A DNA stretch of 36,981 nucleotides from an uncultured Prevotellaceae bacterium (GTDB taxonomy: Bacteria; Bacteroidota; Bacteroidia; Bacteroidales; Bacteroidaceae). Location of the stretch: NCBI GenBank assembly GCA_902768105.1, contig CACXJZ010000032.1, positions 1-36,981 of the forward strand. The letters run 5' to 3'. Each line of letters opens with the position of its first letter. Positions within the stretch are counted from its first letter, which is position 1. Below the pieces are notes generated by a model. That model was not told the DNA's origin. It did no database searches and saw only the letters and a list, made by a program, of their open reading frames with translations. The position numbers and the translations under genes were made by a program. Positions 32,279-36,981 of the stretch are shown one piece after another.

Positions 32279-32323
32279 AGCAAATAAAGCACCGAAACGG
32301 ATTTTCCTAACAATATTAATTCG

Positions 32324-32331
32324 TACCTTTG
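32324..32331 (+). promoter_or_regulatory. Promoter -7 box for the CE8 gene
   Basis: TACCTTTG on the plus strand, giving a leader of about 65 bases before the ATG at 32405. Confidence 0.65.
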
Positions 32332-32404
32332 CAGCGTCGGATGACGATTCCAACCAAGCCCAAATTCAAATCAAAACAATATTAACTTAAAAACTAAAAA
32401 CATT

Positions 32405-35400
32405 ATGAGAAAAAGACTTTTACGCTTTTCGCTACTTAGCATGCTCGTCATGTTGTGCGGCGGAGGTATCTTTGCTGCGCTGCAGAACAGTCAGCGTGTT
32501 GTTGAAGATGTAGAAGAAGAGGGCGTGCTGGCTCAATGGAGCTGGAAGGACGGAGTACCTACAACGATTTCCAGCGTCAGCTTCGAAGGCAACTCGGGTT
32601 ATGTGGATTCCGACGTGGACGGCATCAAACTCTATGTGAACGCCACAAACGGCAAGTTCGTGAGCAACGGCGACAACGTCCAGTTCAACACTGGCACGAA
32701 GCTGCAGGTTCCTGTCAAGTCGGCAGGCGATGTGGTAACTGTGGTGTCACACTCCTACAACTTCTCGGAAATCAAAGTCGGCGGCACGACCTATACCGAC
32801 CTGACAGTAGAATACACCGCTACGGCAGCTGATGCCTCTCAAAAATATGTAGAGGTGGAGGCCACCACAAATCAGTACCTCTACTCCGTCAGCGTACTGC
32901 AGAAGGCTGGAGGCTCGGACGAGACCGTTCTGTACTCTTGGGAAGGCCAGGAGGGAACCGCCATTGAGACTGGTGGTACAGCTGTAGCCTCCGACGGTGA
33001 GAGTATCAACTATGCCAACAGCACCTATTACACCATTCGTCTGAATGGTAAAAACGACTACTCAACGAATGTAATAACCATTACTCTCGATGAGGAACTG
33101 GAAGCTGGCGACATTATCAGCGTAACAGGCTATAGAAACAAGGATGCTGCAGGCAAAACAAGCGGCTTCAAGGCTAAGTTTGACCAGGGAGGCGAAGTGG
33201 CTTCTGCTGCCGGTACGGAATTTGTGAACATCAATTCTGCCGTAGCTGGAACCGACGAATATGGCACAGAGCCTAACACCTGTACCTTTGAGGTACCTGC
33301 TGCAGCCGCAGGTAGTACAATCATTACTGCCACGCGCTCGCACGGTTCTACTAATTTATTTATAACCAAGCTGGTCATCACGAGAAAAGCAGCAGGCGAC
33401 AAGCCTACGCTCCCCATCACTGGTACGTGGGACTTCACAAACGCTGACGTGGTGGCTGCAGTAACGGCATTGGACAAGACCACAACGCCTGGCACCGTTA
33501 AAGCTGTTGAAGACAACGGACTACTGCTGACCGTAGAAGCTAACGGACAGACCATCCGCAACAATGGAAACTCCATTCAGACTGGCGACCCCGTCGTCTT
33601 CAAGGTTCCCGTACAGGGCAAGAAGGACGTGGTAACCGTTGTAGGCTATCCTGGCTTCTTCGCCTACTCCATCGCAGGCGTTGACGCCACCGAAGCCACA
33701 ACCAGCTACACCGCTACTGCTGCCGATGTAGCACAGGGCTACGTGGAAATCGTCAGCAAGGGACAGTACCTCATCTCCATCTCTGTTACCCAGAAAGAGG
33801 ATGAAAGCGGCCTTGTGGAAAAAGCCATCATTGACACAGACTTCCAGGACTGGGCAAAATCGAGCGAGGCAACGGAGGTGACGACAAAATACACACAGGA
33901 GGACATCACCTTCACCTACTCTAACGCAACAGTCGATCCTGATGCCACTAACGAAAGTAAGTTCCCGACGACAAGCGATGCTGCCCTGAAGGGTTACATC
34001 ATGAGTGCCAAGTCAGAGGCCACTATCACTACCAGCACCTTCAGCAGCATCTCAAAGGTTCGCTTCCGCCACGGTGCAACTGGCAGCAACCGAGGATGGG
34101 GTCTGATGATGAAGGTTGGCAACGGTGACTGGGAAACCATCAGCGAGGCTACGGCACAATCTCCGACATGGGTTGAGGTAGAAATCAACAAGGAGGACGT
34201 ACAACTGCAATGGTACAACCTGAACACCAGTCAGAATGCCTATATGTTCGAACTGGAGGTGTATGCAAACATTGACCTGACGGGCTGTCCGCTGCTGGGT
34301 ACGATGAAAGCCAACGGCACGACATATGTTGCAGACAAGATCTTCGAGATGGGCAACGACGGCAATTACCATGCTACGATTGAGGTTGCCGCTGCAGAGA
34401 CGATGCCTTCGACCGAGAATCCTGTAGAGGCTATTGCCGACAATGGTGAAATAGGAAACATCACCTATGATTACAACCAGGCGAGCGACGAGACGGTGGT
34501 CACCATTCCCGTAACAGCTGACGAGGCAAGCGTTGAATACATTGCGACATTCGTACGCAAGCCTATCTACACTCTGACATACATTGACATTGACGGAACT
34601 ACGATACTGGGTACTCAGGAGGTTGAGAAGGATGCCAAGATTGGTGAGTTTGCCGTTGACATTGAAAATGTCGCTGCCGTTACCGATGGCTACAAGGCAC
34701 GCGGCTGGTTCAAGCAGAACTACGTTGGCGAGAAGTGGACTACCGAGAGTGTCATCACCGGCGACGCCACGCTCTATGCTGTTGAGACAGAGATTGAAGG
34801 TCCGAGCGACTACAAGAAGTACGTCTTCAAGCTGAACGACAAGTTCTTCTATGCTGAGGACCATGAGGCATTCGTTCCTACCGGCAGCGGTAAGTTCCAC
34901 GACACCACACACGGCTGGTCGTTTGTCGATGGTGACAAGATTAACCTGCTTGTGGGTGGCAAGGCTACCATCCTCATCACACTCTGCAAGGAGGGACACG
35001 GCACTGGTATTGCCATAAAGAAAGGTGACGAAACGCTTGAGACACTGGAAGGAAAGAGTGCGACAGACGGTACGGTCACCTCATACGAATACGAGGGCGA
35101 GGCAGGCACGCTTACCCTTGAGATGCAGGCAGACGGTGGTCAGATGTACATTCACGACGTCACCATCATGAACACTACTACCACCAACTACGAGAAGGAT
35201 GGCGACTGGATTATCGTGAAGCCCGGTGACGCAAGCAGTCTGCTTGATGCCATTGATGCTGCCAACGGTGTTGCAGGCACAGAGCCCGTATTTATCTATG
35301 TGCCCAATGGAGAGTATGACCTGAAGCAGACCGCTCTGACAAAGATTAGCCGCAACAACATCTCGCTGATTGGTGAGAGCATGGAGGGTGTCGTCATTAA

Positions 35401-36520
35401 GAACCGTCCTGTCAAGGAAGGCATCTCCATCACGGCTACGCTGCTGAACACCAGCAACAACTTCTACATGCAGGATGTGACGCTCGAATGTATTGCACCT
35501 TACGGCACCGGTGACGACACCAAGTCGGCAGAGCGTGGCGTATGCTTCCAGGACAAGGGAACGAACACCATCTTGAAGAATGTCTATCTGAAGGGTCTGC
35601 AGGATACCTACTACAACAATGCATCGGAGGGAATGTTCGGATACTTCGAGACCTCTAAGATTGAGGGTACTGTTGACTTCATCTGCGGCAGCGGCTCCGT
35701 GATGTTCAACGCCTGCGAGCTCTACATAGCTAATCGCACACAGAGCCCGTCATCTGCCAACGTCATTACGGCTCCGAGAACCTATGAGTCAGAAAAGGGC
35801 TATTTGTTCTACAGTTGTATTGTTGACGGTACTGCAGAGCAGGATGGTAAGTTCAACTTCGGTCGCCCGTGGCAGGAGTACCCCACAGCAACATTCATGA
35901 ACACTGAACTGAAGATTGCTTCTTCCGCAGCCGGATGGACGAGCATGAACAGCGTTAAGGGTATCCGTTTCCACGAGTTCTACACAACCTACAACAACGA
36001 GGAAATCACCACTCATAACGTTGACGCTTGTGCAACTACCGGAACGAAAGATCCGCTGTACCTGACAGAAGATGATTTAGCTCCGTACGAATACACAGCA
36101 TTCTTCGGAGACTGGGATCCTGCCACTGACGCTGAGCAGCTGGTATTTGAAACGGCACCCACCATCAAGGACGGTGTTATCAGCTGGACAGCTGTTGAAG
36201 GTGCTACGGCATTCCTTCTCTATGGTGTTGAGGAGCAGCCCATCATCATAGCAGGCAACGTTACTTCTTGTGAGCTTGCGCCGACCGCTCCTGCACTGGC
36301 TCCCAGCATGGAAGGCGAGACCCCGACCTACACGATTCGCATTGCAAACCGTCGTGGTGGTCTTGGTGTTCCTCAGACAGTGACCGTTGCTGACGGCATT
36401 GCTAACGTGAACCGTGAAACAATAAGCAATAACCAGTACTACACGCTCGACGGCCGTCTGGTCAAGAATCCTGGCAAAGGCATCTACATTGTGAACGGCA
36501 AAAAAACAATTTTAAAATAA
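32405..36520 (+). CDS. Large multidomain pectin methylesterase (CE8)
   Basis: This encodes 1371 residues with an N-terminal signal segment (LLSMLVMLCGGGIFAA). Residues about 40-170 and 340-465 are two copies of one beta-rich module (compare VVTVVSHSYNFSEIKVGG with VVTVVGYPGFFAYSIAGV; both end with SVSVLQK or SISVTQK). Between them is a module like the divergent small protein. Residues about 470-930 hold further beta domains. The CE8 helix starts near 936 (WIIVKPGDASSLLDAIDAAN): QDTYY near 1066, GTVDFICGSG near 1088-1097 with catalytic Asp, and GRPW at 1153-1156. A fibronectin-like domain and the tail YYTLDGRLVKNPGKGIYIVN follow. It removes methyl groups so that PL9 and GH28 can act. It is far longer than typical CE8 enzymes of about 350 residues. 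Confidence 0.9.
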   Translation: MRKRLLRFSLLSMLVMLCGGGIFAALQNSQRVVEDVEEEGVLAQWSWKDGVPTTISSVSFEGNSGYVDSDVDGIKLYVNATNGKFVSNGDNVQFNTGTKLQVPVKSAGDVVTVVSHSYNFSEIKVGGTTYTDLTVEYTATAADASQKYVEVEATTNQYLYSVSVLQKAGGSDETVLYSWEGQEGTAIETGGTAVASDGESINYANSTYYTIRLNGKNDYSTNVITITLDEELEAGDIISVTGYRNKDAAGKTSGFKAKFDQGGEVASAAGTEFVNINSAVAGTDEYGTEPNTCTFEVPAAAAGSTIITATRSHGSTNLFITKLVITRKAAGDKPTLPITGTWDFTNADVVAAVTALDKTTTPGTVKAVEDNGLLLTVEANGQTIRNNGNSIQTGDPVVFKVPVQGKKDVVTVVGYPGFFAYSIAGVDATEATTSYTATAADVAQGYVEIVSKGQYLISISVTQKEDESGLVEKAIIDTDFQDWAKSSEATEVTTKYTQEDITFTYSNATVDPDATNESKFPTTSDAALKGYIMSAKSEATITTSTFSSISKVRFRHGATGSNRGWGLMMKVGNGDWETISEATAQSPTWVEVEINKEDVQLQWYNLNTSQNAYMFELEVYANIDLTGCPLLGTMKANGTTYVADKIFEMGNDGNYHATIEVAAAETMPSTENPVEAIADNGEIGNITYDYNQASDETVVTIPVTADEASVEYIATFVRKPIYTLTYIDIDGTTILGTQEVEKDAKIGEFAVDIENVAAVTDGYKARGWFKQNYVGEKWTTESVITGDATLYAVETEIEGPSDYKKYVFKLNDKFFYAEDHEAFVPTGSGKFHDTTHGWSFVDGDKINLLVGGKATILITLCKEGHGTGIAIKKGDETLETLEGKSATDGTVTSYEYEGEAGTLTLEMQADGGQMYIHDVTIMNTTTTNYEKDGDWIIVKPGDASSLLDAIDAANGVAGTEPVFIYVPNGEYDLKQTALTKISRNNISLIGESMEGVVIKNRPVKEGISITATLLNTSNNFYMQDVTLECIAPYGTGDDTKSAERGVCFQDKGTNTILKNVYLKGLQDTYYNNASEGMFGYFETSKIEGTVDFICGSGSVMFNACELYIANRTQSPSSANVITAPRTYESEKGYLFYSCIVDGTAEQDGKFNFGRPWQEYPTATFMNTELKIASSAAGWTSMNSVKGIRFHEFYTTYNNEEITTHNVDACATTGTKDPLYLTEDDLAPYEYTAFFGDWDPATDAEQLVFETAPTIKDGVISWTAVEGATAFLLYGVEEQPIIIAGNVTSCELAPTAPALAPSMEGETPTYTIRIANRRGGLGVPQTVTVADGIANVNRETISNNQYYTLDGRLVKNPGKGIYIVNGKKTILK

Positions 36521-36543
36521 TCTCTCCTTTATATAATAAGGTG

Positions 36544-36576
36544 TAAGCCCTCTCCCCTCTGTGGGAGGGGGCTTTC
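36544..36576 (+). terminator. Terminator after the CE8 gene
   Basis: AAGCCCTCTCCC and GGGAGGGGGCTT form a stem around CTCTGT, followed by TCTGC; the T tract is short. The stem resembles the palindromic repeats found inside mutS2. Confidence 0.7.
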
Positions 36577-36607
36577 TGCATATTTATGATTGTACTTATG
36601 ACACTTG

Positions 36608-36621
36608 CGCAAACGCTTACG
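36608..36621. promoter_or_regulatory. Operator-like palindrome 3 (upstream of susC)
   Basis: CGCAAACGCTTACG is nearly identical to site 2b. It lies 44 bases upstream of the TATCTTTG promoter box. Confidence 0.6.
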
Positions 36622-36665
36622 TGAGAATTAACGCTAATAATTTTTCTTGATTTAAATTAATTTCA

Positions 36666-36673
36666 TATCTTTG
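36666..36673 (+). promoter_or_regulatory. Promoter -7 box for the SusC-type gene
   Basis: TATCTTTG on the plus strand, 39 bases upstream of the ATG at 36713. Confidence 0.65.
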
Positions 36674-36712
36674 CACAAACAATTTTATTAATTTTTTAAA
36701 ACTACTAATTTT

Positions 36713-36981
36713 ATGTCTGGTAAATTAAAGAGTATCAAGATGGTGCTGATAGCAGCCTTCCTACTGATGGCAGGCAGCGCTATGGCCCAGACTGTCAAGG
36801 TGACGGTTACCGACGCAACGGGCGAACCCGTAATCGGCGCAAGCGTGCTGGAGAAGGGAACGCAGAACGGAGGCATCACGGACATTGACGGTATTCTCAA
36901 CATTACGTTGAAGAGTGGCAAAGAGATTGTGGTTTCATACATCGGTATGAAGACACAGACGATTGACGTGAAAGGCAAGAC
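36713..36981 (+). CDS. SusC-type TonB-dependent receptor, N-terminal part (runs off the window)
   Basis: The first 89 codons are present. The start reads MSGKLKSIKMVLIAAFLLMA, then a signal peptide cleavage region (GSAMAQ). The next part is the N-terminal carboxypeptidase-regulatory-like domain found ahead of the plug in SusC proteins: VKVTVTDATGEPVIGASVLE, then GTQNGGITDIDG and IVVSYIGMKTQTIDV. SusC receptors, with a SusD lipoprotein, import oligosaccharides across the outer membrane. Because it follows pectin enzymes and shares their operator-like site, pectin fragments are the likely substrate (inference). The plug and barrel lie beyond the window. Confidence 0.88.
   Translation, partial: MSGKLKSIKMVLIAAFLLMAGSAMAQTVKVTVTDATGEPVIGASVLEKGTQNGGITDIDGILNITLKSGKEIVVSYIGMKTQTIDVKGK

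Noticed and set aside
32131-32313. N-terminal extension of the small secreted protein
   Set aside because: It precedes the TAACTTTG promoter box, and the internal start at 32130 opens a standard signal peptide.
36688-36978. Minus-strand frame of 96 codons at the window edge
   Set aside because: It is antisense to the start of the SusC-type receptor, which has a signal peptide and a typical N-terminal domain.

Overview
The window looks like a chromosome segment of a Prevotella-type Bacteroidales bacterium. The evidence is the repeated Bacteroidetes -7 promoter box TAnnTTTG (at least twelve well-placed copies), the trp gene order B-E-G-D-C-F-A, DUF4199, DUF4924, DUF6048 and DUF6452 family genes, a pectin-degradation block that runs into a SusC-type receptor, and a short shared C-terminal tail on secreted proteins. 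Positions 1-3300 are a decay zone. A lipoprotein is followed by three broken genes: a secreted alpha/beta hydrolase with a one-base frameshift, a kinase-like gene with a one-base frameshift and truncation, and a GNAT acetyltransferase reduced to its two ends. An intact flavin-reductase-like gene overlaps the start of the GNAT remnant.

Positions 3340-8320 hold tRNA-Ser(UGA), mutS2 (carrying two in-frame copies of a palindromic repeat), a GH43 lipoprotein, and a minus-strand stable-RNA unit made of SRP RNA and tRNA-Thr(UGU). The 3' end of tRNA-Thr is duplicated 116 bp away, around a small cruciform-like element. Positions 8390-12914 form a six-gene co-directional operon (DUF4199, GT2 glycosyltransferase, DUF6452 lipoprotein, DUF6048, ApbE, Crp-type regulator). 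Its promoter is one of three copies of a repeat of about 80 bp; another copy is the mutS2 promoter. Positions 12918-16608 form the opposing set: LysE-type transporter, DUF4924, RmlD-like reductase and release factor 3. A ROK sugar kinase is divergent from that set.

Positions 17868-24575 are the complete tryptophan operon. It has a 16-residue leader peptide, absent from standard gene calls, with three consecutive Trp codons and a terminator hairpin, so classical attenuation is likely. An extra promoter-like box precedes trpC.

Positions 24580-36981 are a pectin-utilisation region. It contains a GH28-GH105 two-enzyme fusion, a PL9 pectate lyase, a small secreted beta-rich protein, a 1371-residue CE8 pectin methylesterase and the start of a SusC receptor. 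CGYAAACGnTTaCG-like palindromes, resembling LacI-family operators, sit upstream of PL9, between the small secreted gene and CE8, and upstream of susC. They suggest one shared regulator. The region is interrupted by a DUF4143-type AAA ATPase. That gene is bracketed by direct repeats of about 105 bp, has three 32-33 bp phased repeats in its promoter region, and lies next to the orphaned 3' tail of a lost secreted gene. A 0.9 kb intergenic stretch (28.7-29.6 kb) carries unusual phased arrays of 12-bp and 22-bp repeats with dyad symmetry and no convincing gene. The most interesting unexplained structures are these arrays, the ATPase cassette, the promoter repeats, and the palindromic repeats inside mutS2.
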